A stretch of 64,000 bases of DNA from JACVRW01 sp963716215 (GTDB lineage: Bacteria; Actinomycetota; Thermoleophilia; Solirubrobacterales; Thermoleophilaceae). Shown in pieces: positions 44,701-54,913 of this stretch (position 1 is the first letter of the stretch; the number at the start of each line of letters is the position of its first letter). The notes beneath the pieces are model-generated. The model saw only the letters and a list, made by a program, of their open reading frames with translations. It was not told the DNA's origin and made no database searches. The position numbers were made by a program, and so were the translations under genes. The stretch spans positions 3,968,001 through 4,032,000 of the forward strand of contig OY970298.1 of the NCBI GenBank assembly GCA_963716215.1, read 5' to 3'.

Positions 44701-46994
44701 CGTCTTGGCCCTCGCGCAGGAGCAGCTCGCAGCAGCGCCACGCATTGGCCATGATCAGCAGCGTCGGATTGACACCGGTCGAGCTGGGGAATACGCCGCC
44801 GTCGAGGACGAGCAAGTTCTCCACCTCGTGGGCGCGACCCGCCGGGTCTACGACCGACGCGTCCGGGTCCACCCCCATGCGCGCCGTGCCGTACTGGTGC
44901 GCGCAGTTACCGGTGATCCTGTCGATGTGCACCGGCAGCACGCGCGCGGCGCCTGCTGCCTCCGCGATCTCGGCGGCGCGGTCGACCGTCCAGTTCGCGA
45001 GCTCGAGGTCGTTTGGATGGGCGGCGTGGGTGACGCGCGCGACCGGCAAGCCCCAAGCGTCTCGCACGCTCGGGTCAAGGTCGACGCGGTTGGACTCCTG
45101 CGGCAGGTCCTGGGCCAGGACGCCAACCTTGAGGCTGTGATTGAAGTAGGCGCGATCCGCATCCTTGGCGGGGCCGCCCCAGATCGGCTTGCCCGGGTAG
45201 GTGAAGTTGATTGGGTGTCCCAGGCCCGAGCACGAGACCAGACAGCCGAGGGCGTGCCCGCGGCGCTCGTCGTGTCGGTACAGGTCGAATGTGCACCCGC
45301 CCTCGTACGAGCCCGCCCAGCCGTAGATCGGGTCGCCGTCCTCGAACAGGCCGATCGCAAATGTGTACTCGTGCAGCATCAGGTTTGCGCCGAGCTGGCC
45401 CGACCCGCCCGCCAGACCGTCCGGAGCGGTTGGGGTAGCCGACATCAAGAGCAGGCGGGCGGTTTCGATTGCGCCACACGCGACGATCACCGCGCGGGCG
45501 TGCACGACGCGCTCGCGACCGGCCTCGTCGAGGTAGGCGACGCCGGTGGCGCGGCCGCCCCTGTCCGTCTCGACGCGACAGGCGAACGAGCCGGACCGCA
45601 GGTCGAGCCGGCCCGTCGCCAGCGCCGGCCCGATGCACGCGTTCAAGGCTGGAGGCCTTCGCGTCGGTGGAGTCCCCGTACTGCTGCACGAAACCGTTGT
45701 CGCGGCTGGCCGGCCGCCCGGCCCAGGGTCGCACCGGGATCGCCTGCGGCATCGGGAAGGAGCTCAGACCCAGCGCGCGGCAGCCGCGCTCGAAGCGCTC
45801 GCCGTAGCGACTCTGCGGCAGCGGCGGCAGCGGAAAGGGGTTCCGGCGCGGCTCCTCGTGCGGGTTCGCACCCGCGATACCGCCCACCCCGAGCAGGCGC
45901 TCGACCCTGTCCAAGTACGGCTCCAGGTCCGCGTAGCCGATCGGCCAGTCGACCAGCGACGCGCCCACCAGGTCACCCACTTCCGAACGCGGGCGGAAGT
46001 CGCTGGCCAATGGTCGCGGCGTCCAGGCGGACCAGTGGATCGTCCCGCCGCCGACCAACGCCGGCATCGGACTGAACTCCTGGATTCGAGCTGGCTCCTG
46101 CGCGTCGGCCCGATACGTGCGCGGGTGCAGCTGCGGGTCGGGCCAGATCTGGTAGCGGTTGAACGCGGCCAGCTCGTCCGGGGCGAAGTCCTCCGCGCGC
46201 ATCCACGGGCCGCGCTCGAGCATCGCGACGCGCAGCCCGGCGTGGCAGAGCAGGTACGCGGCCATGCCGCCCCCAGCGCCGCTCCCGACGATGCAAACGT
46301 CGACCTCGTCGCCGGCAGCCAACCCCCAGCCCGCCGGCGCCGCCACCTGCGCCGGCTCCGCCTCCGGGTCGGTCTGGCCGGCGCGCTCCTCGTGGCGCGA
46401 AGCGCCCAGATAGGCGCGGGTGGTGTAGCGCCCCAACCGAACGTCGCCCATGCTGTCCGGTCCATCGAATCCGATGGCGCGCCAGCCGGCGCGATCGCGA
46501 TTGCCGCCGTAGGCGGGGTCGCAGTAGTAGCCCTGGCGCACGTGCATCGCGAGCGCGATGAAAAACGTCTCGCCGTCGCTCGACACTGGCTGGTTGGCCG
46601 GCGGACGACCGCCGCGCACGCCGCTGTCCTCCTCCAGTTGCGCGAGCAGCGCGTCCTGCTGGTCCTCGCCGAGCTCGACAAACGACTGGCGGAAACGCTC
46701 GTCGGCGCGCCGCTCGAGGTCGCGCAGGCCAGCCCGGTACTTGTCGCGCAGCATCGAGATGCGCTGCTCCCATGCGGGCCGTTCGCGCAGCCCGAGTTCG
46801 TGGAATCGCGCCCCGTCGGGCTGCACGTGGATGTGGTCGACCCCGCCGAGGAAGCCGGCCAGGTAGTCGAGCACGCCCACCTCGACCGCGCCGGGATCGG
46901 AGTCGCGCGGGAGCATCCGGGCGACGGCGGCGGCCAGGGTCGCCTGCTCCGGGCTGGACAGCCAACCCATGCGGTCCTGCTCCGCGGTGCTCAC
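44698..46994 (-). CDS. GMC oxidoreductase fused to gluconate-2-dehydrogenase subunit 3 domain, frameshifted
   Basis: About 765 residues when repaired. Residues 1-190 resemble gluconate 2-dehydrogenase subunit 3 (LAAAVARMLPRDSDPGAVEVG, YYCDPAYGGNRDRAGW). The FAD-binding GMC part follows: CIVGSGAGGGMAAYLL, LVGGGTIHWSAWTPR, then NCAHQYGTARMG and GGVFPSSTGVNPTLLIMANA near the end. Near 45645 an extra A breaks the frame between TDAKASSL and NACIGPALATGR. The 3' end lacks its stop in frame: a single missing C near 44709-44711 (+ strand) would restore TGA overlapping the next ATG. GTG start overlaps the ROK stop. Likely a sugar or alcohol dehydrogenase. Confidence 0.82.
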
Positions 46995-48239
46995 GGTCGG
47001 ATGCCGTCAAGCGCCGCGGCGCGGCGCGGGTTGGCGATCAGCGATCGCAGCATCCCGCCCGTGGCGCCCCAGATGCAGGCGTCCTGTCCGTGCGTCGACA
47101 GCTCGATCGACAGCTCGCGGCCGAACGCGTCCATGACCCAGCGGGCGACCTCCGTGCGCAGCTCGTCGACGCGCTCGCGGTACATCGTGGAGTAGAAGCC
47201 GCCCAGCACGACCGCGTTAGGGTCGTACATCTCGACCAGATTGCCGACGCCGATCGCGAGGTAGCGGTCGAGCGTCGCCAGCGTCTCGACGGCCGCGGCG
47301 TCGCCAGTCTCAGCCGCCGCCAGGATGTCCTCCGGTCGGGGGTCCGGGCGCGCGCCGTCGCGGTTGCCCAAAGCCTCGCGAAAACGGTCCAGCACCGCGC
47401 CCTGGCTGACGAACACCTGCCAGCAGCCGTACTTCCCGCAGTGGCAGCGCGCACCGGCCGGGTCGACGGTGATGTGGCCGACCTCGCCCGCTGCGCCGTG
47501 GGTCCCTCGCAGCAGCTCGCCGGCCGTGACGACACCTGCGCCGACGCCGAGCTCGCCCGACAGGTAGACGAAGTCCCCGAAGCGCGCGCCGATCCCGTAG
47601 GTCTGCTCCGCGACCGCGCCCAGGTTCGCCTCGTTCTCGATTAGGACCGGGAGATCCTCGTCGAGGAAGCCGTGGACGGCGCGGCGCAGCATGTCGCGGA
47701 CGTCGACGCTCCGCCAGCCGAGGTTCGCCGCCACCAGCAGCCGCCGGTCCACGTCGACGACGCCGGGCACGCCCAGCCCGAGCCCGAGCACTTCCGAGGG
47801 AGTCGACCGCGGCCTGCTCCAAGCCGGCACGCATGAGCTCCGCCAACCGTTCGATCGCGTCCACGGGGCTGAGGGTGGCGACGTCCAGCTCCTCGATCAC
47901 GAGCGCGCGCTGCGCGCCAGCCGGGTCACTGACCAGCACGGCGAGATAGTCGACGTTGATCTCGGTGCCGATGATCACGCCGCGGCCCGGGTTCGGCTCG
48001 AGCAGCTCGCTGGGACGGCCGAGCGCCCCCTGGTCCTGGCCGCCGGCGCGGACCCAGCCCAGCTCGCCGAGCTCCTCAGCGAGGCTGCTCACCGTCGCCT
48101 TGTTGAGCCCGGTCTCGCGCGCCAGCGTCGCGCGCGAGACACCGCCGTGATCGACGATCGCGGCGAGCACCACCGACAGGTTCGTCGTCCGCATCCACGA
48201 GCCATCGACGGGGCGGACAAGCCGGAGGAAGTGGCTCAT
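46991..48239 (-). CDS. ROK-family transcriptional repressor, one frameshift
   Basis: About 415 residues after repair. The N-terminal winged HTH (HGGVSRATLARETGLNKATVSSL) and the start of the ROK domain (GVIIGTEINVDYLAVLV) are in one frame. Near 47798-47800 a base seems missing from a C run, and the second frame carries LGLGVPGVVDVDRRLLVA, IENEANLGAVAEQTYG and the zinc motif CHCGKYGCWQ. ROK repressors bind sugars or derivatives. Overlaps on both sides (ATGA, GTGA) place it inside the NitT/TauT operon, which it probably controls through the TTAGT/ACTAA repeat at 54227. Confidence 0.85.
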
Positions 48240-49609
48240 GGCAGGCGGGCGAGCTTCACTTGTCCGCTGCGCCGGGTGAGAATATGCCCGGGCGAGGCGA
48301 TGAAGGGCGCCACCCGGCCGGCCAGGTCAGACAGGGGCAGCACCTCCTCGGCGAGCGTGAGGCCCATCGTCGACTCGAACGTCCTACGGCGCAGCCCGAC
48401 ACGCTGCCAAAGCTCCGGATAGTCGCGTGCCAGCTCGTCGCGCAGCTCGGCGTCGGCCAGCGCGACCGTGTCCTCCGCGTTGATCACGGTCCCGGATACG
48501 GGCGGTACGGGAATCATGTCGCACTGGAGCACCATCCCGGAGCTCAGCGCGACCGGCGAGTTTGGACGCAGCGGGGAGTCGACCCACTCCTCGAGGTGGA
48601 TCAGGTGCCCGGGGTTGAGCGCGAGCTCGAACCTTCCATTCAGGGCGTCACACACAGCAGCGTGAACCTCGCCGCCGGTGACGCCGATCCCGATGCGCCC
48701 GTACCAGGCCGCTAGGCCTTCAAAGTAAGGTACTGCCAGGCGGGCGAGGTAGTCCGCGCCTACGCCCGACTCCGCCTCCTCAGCGGTGAGCAGCATGCCG
48801 GCGCGGGCCGTCAGGGCGCCCCTGAAGCCGAGCGCGATCATGACCGGGTCGCCGTGCTCGATGCGGCGATCGGAGGCGCTCGCGATGCCGAGCGACACGC
48901 GTGGGCCGCTGGTGATGATCGGGTGGATGGAGAGCGGCAGCGCCGGCGGCGCGATGGCGGCGGCGATGTCGAGCTCGCGTGCGCCGGGGCGCACGGCCGC
49001 CATCCCGCGGCTGACGCAGGCCGTGCTGAGCCGGGCGGCGAACTCGGACTGCGCGATCTCGTTCGCGCTGTTGGTCGTGCGCAGCCCGCCGGGCGCCTCT
49101 GACAGGAGGGCGGTCACGTTGCGCAGCGTCACCCCGCCGCTGCGCAGGGCCTCGATGACGTACGCCGGCGCGTCGAAGCGGTCCGGCGGTCCGTCCTCGA
49201 AGTGCTTCCAGCCGACCACTCCCACGCGCGCGTCTCCCAGGTCGAGCTCGGCAAGCGCGCGCGAGAGCGGGACGGCGTCGTGCCAGGGCTGGCCGGGCAG
49301 GCTGAACTCGCGAACGTTGACGACGCGGGCGAAGGGAGCCATGCCGCTCGCGTAGGGCTTGCCCTCGTTGCCCACCAGCACCGTGACGGTCCCGGCCCCG
49401 TCCAGCAACAGCAGCGCTTCCTCGAAACGCGGGTCGAACCCGCTGAGGTACTTGAGGTTGGCCGAGTGCTCGCGGTCGCCATAGACGAGCACATGCGTGA
49501 GGTCGTTGGCGACTAGCTGCTCGCGCAGGCGCTCCACCCGGCGCAGGTACGCCCCGGGATCGTCCTGCGGCACGTCCTCCGGCACCAGGATGTCCGCGGG
49601 CTCAAGCAT
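48236..49609 (-). CDS. M24/creatinase-like protein without the usual metal ligands
   Basis: 457 residues. The N-terminal creatinase-type domain (GDREHSANLKYLSGFDPRFEEALLLLD) and the pita-bread C-terminal half can be followed. In the latter the usual two Asp ligands are lost (DPVMIALGFRGALTARAG), the His block is NPGHLIHLEEW, and the first Glu position is Asp (LQCDMIPVP). The final AED is kept. It is therefore probably not a normal Xaa-Pro peptidase; it may be a different hydrolase or a binding protein. It overlaps its neighbours by eight and four bases. Confidence 0.75.
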   Translation of the reverse strand: MLEPADILVPEDVPQDDPGAYLRRVERLREQLVANDLTHVLVYGDREHSANLKYLSGFDPRFEEALLLLDGAGTVTVLVGNEGKPYASGMAPFARVVNVREFSLPGQPWHDAVPLSRALAELDLGDARVGVVGWKHFEDGPPDRFDAPAYVIEALRSGGVTLRNVTALLSEAPGGLRTTNSANEIAQSEFAARLSTACVSRGMAAVRPGARELDIAAAIAPPALPLSIHPIITSGPRVSLGIASASDRRIEHGDPVMIALGFRGALTARAGMLLTAEEAESGVGADYLARLAVPYFEGLAAWYGRIGIGVTGGEVHAAVCDALNGRFELALNPGHLIHLEEWVDSPLRPNSPVALSSGMVLQCDMIPVPPVSGTVINAEDTVALADAELRDELARDYPELWQRVGLRRRTFESTMGLTLAEEVLPLSDLAGRVAPFIASPGHILTRRSGQVKLARLP

Positions 49610-50402
49610 GGTGCCACCTCAACAGGCGCGCCTGCACGACCAGCAGCAGGGTGTCGAGCGCCACCGCGACGACGACGATCCAGAGGATGCAGGCGATCAG
49701 CTCGGGCGTGCGCAGCAGCGGCACCAGCAGCGAGAGCACCCGACCAATGCCGTAGCGACCGCCGACCAGCTCGGCCACGACCAGCAGACCCCAGGCAAAC
49801 GCGAGCGCCGCGCGCAGGCCGCCGACCAAGCTAGGCAGGATGCCGGGCAGCACCACGTCGCGGTAGGTGCGCCGCCGGCTCGCGCCCATCGTGCGGGCGA
49901 AGCGCGCGTAGACGGGACTCAGGTTCTGCACCGCGTTGGTGGTGTTGACGACGACCAGCAGGAAGACGAACAGCGCCACCAGCAGGATCTGCGCAGTCGA
50001 GCTGGTGCCGAACCAGACCAGCACGAACGGGATCACGCCCAGCGGCGGCACGGCGCGCAGCAGCCGGGTCGGCAGATCCAGCAGCCAGCCGAGGCGGCGG
50101 CTGTAGGACATCAGCAGGCCTACGGTGAGGCCGGCGACGACACCGATGGCGCTGCCCGCCAGTAGCCGTCCGAGGCTGGCCAGTAGATGAGGCAGGATGC
50201 CGCCATCGCCCGACCCGAGCTGGTTCGCGAGGGGCCGCGACTCGAACAGGATCGGGAACACCACCTCGGCGACGTCCGTAGGCGGCGGCAGGCGCAACGG
50301 GTCGACCGAGGCCGCGGCCGCGAACCATGCCGCAACGAAGAGGGCGATCCCGAGCGCCCCCAGCGCCACCCGCGCGAACAGGCTTGGCTCGCGCTCAAGC
50401 AT
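49602..50402 (-). CDS. ABC permease, NitT/TauT (SsuC-like) type 1
   Basis: 266 residues, six helices. LLDLPTRLLRAVPPLGVIPFVLVWFGTSSTAQILLVALFVF is the SsuC/TauC core, and the EAA loop is FARTMGASRRRTYRDVVLPGILPSL. It overlaps the other permease by eight bases. The two make a heterodimeric membrane channel. Confidence 0.9.
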   Translation of the reverse strand: MLEREPSLFARVALGALGIALFVAAWFAAAASVDPLRLPPPTDVAEVVFPILFESRPLANQLGSGDGGILPHLLASLGRLLAGSAIGVVAGLTVGLLMSYSRRLGWLLDLPTRLLRAVPPLGVIPFVLVWFGTSSTAQILLVALFVFLLVVVNTTNAVQNLSPVYARFARTMGASRRRTYRDVVLPGILPSLVGGLRAALAFAWGLLVVAELVGGRYGIGRVLSLLVPLLRTPELIACILWIVVVAVALDTLLLVVQARLLRWHHA

Positions 50403-51221
50403 CGACCGATGCCCACCGCAGGGTTCGCCGCCGCACGGCCATCAGGATCACGTCGACGATGACCGCGTAGATGGTGAACAGCAGCACCACGACGATCACG
50501 CGACCGAGGAACCCGAAGCGTTCCGACTGGATCATGAGGAACCCGAGGCCCTTCTGGGCGCCGGTGAACTCGGCCCCGAGGGCGAACGACCAGGCCAGCG
50601 CGAAGACGATCCGGATCTGGCCGAACAGCTCCGGGATCATCCCTGGCACCACGACCGAGCGGAACATCTCGATGCTTCTTCGCGCCCATGGTGAGCGCGA
50701 ACCAGCGCTGCGCGCGCGGGACGTTCTGAGCGGCGTGATAGGTGGCCACGAACATCATCACGAACACCGCGAACGCGATGAACAGGACGATGCCGACCTC
50801 GCGCCCGCTGAACCAGAGCACGAACAGTGGGATCAGCGCAAGCAGGGGCGCTGTGCGCACGAGATTGAGGATCGGGTTGAGCAGGTGGAAGACGACGCGG
50901 CTATACGCCATGGCCAGGCCGGCCAAGACGCCGACCGCGATCCCGGCGAACGTGCCTATGGAGGACGCGCCGCATCGTCACAAGCGAGTGCTCGAGCAGG
51001 ACATCCAGCGCCGCACCGTAGCCGCTCGCCGTGTCGCCGAATGGGACGAATACCTCCAGCTCGCGCACCGAGTCGGTGAGGATGCTCGACCAGTGCGGGA
51101 AGATCCGTTCGGCACGCGGGTTGACCGAGTCGATGTAGACCGCGGCCAGTTCCCACGCAGCGAAGAACAGCGCCACCCCAGCCAGCATCCAGGCCAGGCG
51201 CGAGACACGGGGGGCCGTCAT
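50395..51221 (-). CDS. ABC permease, NitT/TauT type 2, two frameshifts
   Basis: About 275 residues after two repairs. From ATG 51221 the frame reads to LVTMRRVL. An extra base near 50961-50962 shifts it, and the next frame carries GTFAGIAVGVLAGLAMAYSR and the core LVRTAPLLALIPLFVLWFSG. A second extra base near 50674 precedes MFRSVVVPGMIPELFGQIRI, the EAA loop, and the C-terminus. Both joins give uninterrupted homologous protein, which argues for sequence error. The ATG overlaps the ATPase stop. Confidence 0.8.
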
Positions 51222-52027
51222 GCTTGGTTCTCGACGACCGGCGCGCTGGGCGCGGCCGGGCCGATCTCGCTCCACAGGCGCTCCTTCAGCTCCGTGAAGC
51301 GCGGCTCGTTGCGCAGCTCGTGGGGGCGCGGCCGCTCGAACGGGACCGTCACGTCGTACTGCAGCCCGCCGTCGCGCAACACCACCACGCGGTCGGACAG
51401 GAACAGCGCCTCCTCGATGTCATGCGTGACCATGACCGTGGTCAGGCGGGCGCGCTGCCAGATCCGGCCGAGCTCCTCCTGCAGGGAGATCTTGGTCACG
51501 TAGTCGAGCGCGCCGAATGGCTCGTCGAGCAGCAGCATCTGCGGCTCGTTGACCAGCACCTCCGCTATCGCGACCCGCTTCTTCATCCCGCCCGAGAGCT
51601 GGCGCGGATAGAGGTCCTCGAAGCCGGTCAGCTTGACCAGCTCGAGATAACGGTCGACGCGCTCGCGGCGCTCCTGCTTGGGGACGCCGCGCAGGGCTAA
51701 CCCGTACTCGACGTTGCGGCGCACCGTGCGCCAGGGAAAGATCGCGTCCTCCTGGAAGACGACGCCGCGGTCCGCGCTCGGGCCCTTAATCGGCTGGCCG
51801 TCGACGAGCACCTCGCCGCTGGTCGGCGCCTCAAGGCCAGCGATCATGAACAGCAGGGTGCTCTTGCCCGAGCCGGAGGGACCGACGATCGACAGGAAGC
51901 CCTTCTCGGCGACGGACAGGTCGACCGAGTCCAGCACGGTCAGGGGCTCCTGGCGGTGGCGCTCAAAGCGCTTGCCGACCCTGCGCAGCTCGATCTTTGT
52001 CCGGTCGAGGTCGCCGTTGTCAGACAT
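51218..52027 (-). CDS. ABC ATPase, NitT/TauT (SsuB-like) type
   Basis: 269 residues from ATG 52027. Walker A GPSGSGKSTLLF, Q-loop VVFQEDAIFPWRTVRRNVEYGL, signature LSGGMKKRVAIAEVL, Walker B LLLDEPFGALDYVTK, H-loop VTHDIEEALFL. The FQ...LFPW motif is typical of SsuB/TauB/NrtD. It overlaps the cyclase-family gene by eight bases. Confidence 0.93.
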   Translation of the reverse strand: MSDNGDLDRTKIELRRVGKRFERHRQEPLTVLDSVDLSVAEKGFLSIVGPSGSGKSTLLFMIAGLEAPTSGEVLVDGQPIKGPSADRGVVFQEDAIFPWRTVRRNVEYGLALRGVPKQERRERVDRYLELVKLTGFEDLYPRQLSGGMKKRVAIAEVLVNEPQMLLLDEPFGALDYVTKISLQEELGRIWQRARLTTVMVTHDIEEALFLSDRVVVLRDGGLQYDVTVPFERPRPHELRNEPRFTELKERLWSEIGPAAPSAPVVENQA

Positions 52028-52835
52028 CGTCGATGAGCGCAACCGCGCGTATCGGGGACCCGGTCCCGTCCCGGATCGGCAGCGGTAGGCCGACGAACGT
52101 GAACTCCGAGACCGGGACCTGCTCCAGGTTGGCCAGATTCTCGATGATCAGGACCGGCTCCTTGCCGATCGCCTCGCGGCAAAGGAAGTTGACGTGGCAG
52201 GACGAGGTCATGTCGTAGTCGATGTTGGGGATGTCGCCCCCGACCAGCTTCACGCCTCGGTCCAGAAACCAGGGCGGCGTCTCGCGGTGCAGGCCCGGGT
52301 TGGGGATGCCGCCATAGCGCTCGCGGTCGGCGTTCGGCCCCGCCCCCCAGCGTGCCAGCCAGCCGGTGTGGAGGATCACGATGTCGCCCTCGCCCACGAT
52401 CGCCCCGGCGCGCGCCACCGCCGCGTCGAGGTCCTCGACCGTGATCGGGAAGGCCTCGCCGTCCTCGCCCAGGTGACGCACGTCGAGCATGACCGCCCGC
52501 CCGAAGCAGGTCTCGAGCGGGATGGTGGCGGCGTCCTGAGTCGAGTCCGGGTTGAAGTGCTGGGCCGCGTCCACGTGCGTGCCCAGGTGGGTGTGGATCA
52601 GCACCTCCTCGTTGCGCCAGCCGCGGGCCGTGTCGGGCTGGGCCCAGTCCTCGGGCATGCCGTCGTACACCGGGGGCCCACCCCCGCGGCGCCAGGTGTC
52701 TGCGTAGAACCAGCGCACGAAGTCGTACTTCTGGTTCGGCAGTACCACCGGGCCGCGGGGATGATGCGGGTGGTTGACGGGGGTGCCCTCCTCGAGCACC
52801 GCCGTCAGATCCACGATCCGCGAGCCGTTGGTCAC
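52020..52835 (-). CDS. Cyclase-family (kynurenine-formamidase-like) metal-dependent hydrolase
   Basis: 271 residues. The family's metal-binding motif HxGTHxDxxxH is present as HTHLGTHVDAAQHF. ILHTGWLARWGAG, KLVGGDIPNIDYDM and FVGLPLPIRDGTGSPIRAVAL are further conserved blocks. Such enzymes hydrolyse formamides, cyclic imides or related C-N bonds. GTG 52835 overlaps the binding-protein stop, so it is second in the NitT/TauT operon and probably acts on the imported compound. Confidence 0.9.
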   Translation of the reverse strand: MTNGSRIVDLTAVLEEGTPVNHPHHPRGPVVLPNQKYDFVRWFYADTWRRGGGPPVYDGMPEDWAQPDTARGWRNEEVLIHTHLGTHVDAAQHFNPDSTQDAATIPLETCFGRAVMLDVRHLGEDGEAFPITVEDLDAAVARAGAIVGEGDIVILHTGWLARWGAGPNADRERYGGIPNPGLHRETPPWFLDRGVKLVGGDIPNIDYDMTSSCHVNFLCREAIGKEPVLIIENLANLEQVPVSEFTFVGLPLPIRDGTGSPIRAVALIDDV

Positions 52836-54190
52836 CCGCTGACCTCCTTCTGCGCGGCCTTGGCCAGGCGCGCGGCGTCCAGGTAGTTGAACGCGTCGTA
52901 CTGCTCCTTGGCCGCGGCGAGCAAGGCCTCCGCGGTGCCTCGCGCCTCCTCGCCGGCGCCGTCCAGGCCATCCTCGGTCGCCTTCATGGCAGCGTCGGCC
53001 TCGGCCTTTAGCTCGACCGCGCGTGTGTACACCAGGTGCGCGATCGTGACGTCATCCGGCTTGGCCTGGCCCTTGTCCAGCGTGCCGCCCGCCTCAGCCT
53101 GGTTGATCGCCGCCTGGATCATCGTCCGCTCGTACGTCGGCTTGTCCGGGTTGAACCACAGGTCACCCTGCTCGTCGAACGGGATGTACGGGTCGATGCT
53201 GCGGTAGATGATCTTCGCGTCCTCCGGCGTGAGGTCGGTGCCGGCGGCGCGGTTCAGCTGCTGGACGTGCGGCTCGGCCGCCTCGTCCGGATGGTCCGCG
53301 ATGAACTGCGAGATGCGCCACTTCACGCTGGCCATCCGCATGATCGTGTCGGAATTGGACTCCCAGAAGTCCTGCGTCGTGCCCCAGCCGTTGGTCGAGA
53401 CGGCCGCCAGCTCGGCGGAGGACTCGTAGGGCGGCTCGACGATCCCGGTCAGGTCGGCGGCCGTGACGATCGGCTTGAAGCCCTCCTTCTCGAGCGTGAT
53501 GCGCGTCGGCGCGCCGCCGATCTGGAAGTCGGCCCGACCGGCGAGCATCAGCTGCACGCCCTGGGCGTCATTGAGGCTCTCGAGCTTGATGTCCGACTCC
53601 GACAACCCGGCGCCCTGCATGACGGTCTTGCCGAAGTTGCGCACGGCCGGGTCCGGCGACCAGGTCAGGGTCGCGCCCTCGAGCTGGGCGGCCGCCTCCT
53701 TCAGCGCGTCCTCATCGCTCTTGCCCTCCTCCTTGATCTCGGTGAAGGACTTGAACTTCTTGTCGCCCATCAGGGCGAAGCCGATGAAGAAGTCGCCGTA
53801 GGCGAACATTTTCAGCTCGTCCGTCTTGTTCAGTGCCGGCAGGAGGATCTGGTAGTTGCTGCTGAGTACGTCGACCTTCTTCGACAGGAGCGTCGACGCG
53901 TGGTCGGCGGGCGTGTAGAGGCCGCCCGCCGGCTCCGGGTCGAGCGTGATGCCGACGTCCTCGAACCACCCCTTTTGGACCCCGAGGATGGCGTCGGTGT
54001 GGTCGATGAACTCGGCGTTGCCGAACTTCACCGTCGTCTCGGGGATGCGGTGCTGCTCCGGCACGGCGGCGGTGCTACCACCGCCGCTGTTCCCGCCGTC
54101 GTCATCGTCGCCGCATCCAACCGCCACGGTCGCGCCCAACAGGGCGACCAGCGTTGCAATGAAAGTCAGGACTCGAGCCGCTCGGCCCAT
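52832..54190 (-). CDS. NitT/TauT-type ABC substrate-binding lipoprotein
   Basis: 452 residues. The signal has a basic start, a hydrophobic core and lipobox (VAVGCGDD), then a Gly/Ser linker. The mature part FGNAEFIDHTDAILGVQKGWFEDVGITLDPEPAGG is the SsuA/NMT1-like opening. The C-terminal 60 residues are a charged Ala-rich helix (AELKAEADAAMKATEDG-like), longer than usual. It is first gene of an operon running to the aldo/keto reductase. Confidence 0.9.
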   Translation of the reverse strand: MGRAARVLTFIATLVALLGATVAVGCGDDDDGGNSGGGSTAAVPEQHRIPETTVKFGNAEFIDHTDAILGVQKGWFEDVGITLDPEPAGGLYTPADHASTLLSKKVDVLSSNYQILLPALNKTDELKMFAYGDFFIGFALMGDKKFKSFTEIKEEGKSDEDALKEAAAQLEGATLTWSPDPAVRNFGKTVMQGAGLSESDIKLESLNDAQGVQLMLAGRADFQIGGAPTRITLEKEGFKPIVTAADLTGIVEPPYESSAELAAVSTNGWGTTQDFWESNSDTIMRMASVKWRISQFIADHPDEAAEPHVQQLNRAAGTDLTPEDAKIIYRSIDPYIPFDEQGDLWFNPDKPTYERTMIQAAINQAEAGGTLDKGQAKPDDVTIAHLVYTRAVELKAEADAAMKATEDGLDGAGEEARGTAEALLAAAKEQYDAFNYLDAARLAKAAQKEVSG

Positions 54191-54226
54191 GCTTGCCTCG
54201 ATTCGCCGTTGTTCCGACAGGAAGAC

Positions 54227-54251
54227 TTAGTATGGCTGCCCAACAAACTAA
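54227..54251. promoter_or_regulatory. Candidate ROK operator
   Basis: Inverted repeat TTAGT-(15 bases)-ACTAA with AACAA before the right arm, 37-61 bases upstream of the binding-protein start. The TTAGT/ACTAA arms with AACAAACTAA resemble operators described for XylR-type ROK repressors, and a ROK repressor is encoded in the same operon. Confidence 0.55.
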
Positions 54252-54366
54252 TCTCCCAACTGCCGAAAGTCAAGGGCAGCGCTACGACACCTGGGCGCTA
54301 AACGTCGAAGGGGCTCGCGGGGCGAGGATGCCGCCGCGACTAGAGTTCGCAGCACCGCGCCAGCCA

Positions 54367-54913
54367 TCAGCTCTCGACGGCGCGCAGCGGTTCCGAACCG
54401 TCCCAAGCCTCGGCGCCGCCTCTCACCATCCCGAAGAACTCGCGCAGGCCCTCGCTATCGGCATGGATCTCGATGTCGTGGCCCAGGGCGCCGGAGGCGT
54501 CGTGGAGGGTCATGTCGACTGCGCCGAGCTGAGCGCTCAGGTACTGCGACAAGCCCCGCTCATCGAGCGAGCTGCGCACATCGGCTACCTCCGTTGGCGG
54601 CACGGCGTAGCCGACGTGGGGATCCCGGCGGGGGACCGAAGAAGCGCCTCTGTACACGCGCGGGCGCGAGGCTGACGACTTCGATCAGCTCGATCGCGGC
54701 GCCGCCGCAGGAGCCAAAGGCGGAATCGTGAACGAATTCCGCCGGCTCACCGCGCGAGAGGACGTTTTCCAGCGGCACGCGCTCGACGAGGAAGAACGGC
54801 CCGGCGCCGAGTTGGTCGACCAGGCGATTCACGGTCGCCTCGATGTCCTCGACGAGGTAGACCTGGTCGCCGTCGACGGCCAGCCGCAGCCAGCGCGGTG
54901 TTCGGGGTCGCAC
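54367..54913 (-). pseudogene. VOC-family protein, broken by a frameshift
   Basis: Two overlapping frames together make a glyoxalase-fold protein of about 175 residues. The first carries QVYLVEDIEATVNRLVDQLG, GPFFLVERVPLENVLSRGE and HDSAFGSCGGAAIELIEVVS. The second carries DPHVGYAVPPTEVADVRSSL and LGHDIEIHADSEGLREFFGM. The change of frame lies at the G5 run (+ strand) at 54630-54634. It could be a sequence error or a real lesion. A possible N-terminal extension lies in the next entry. Confidence 0.55.
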
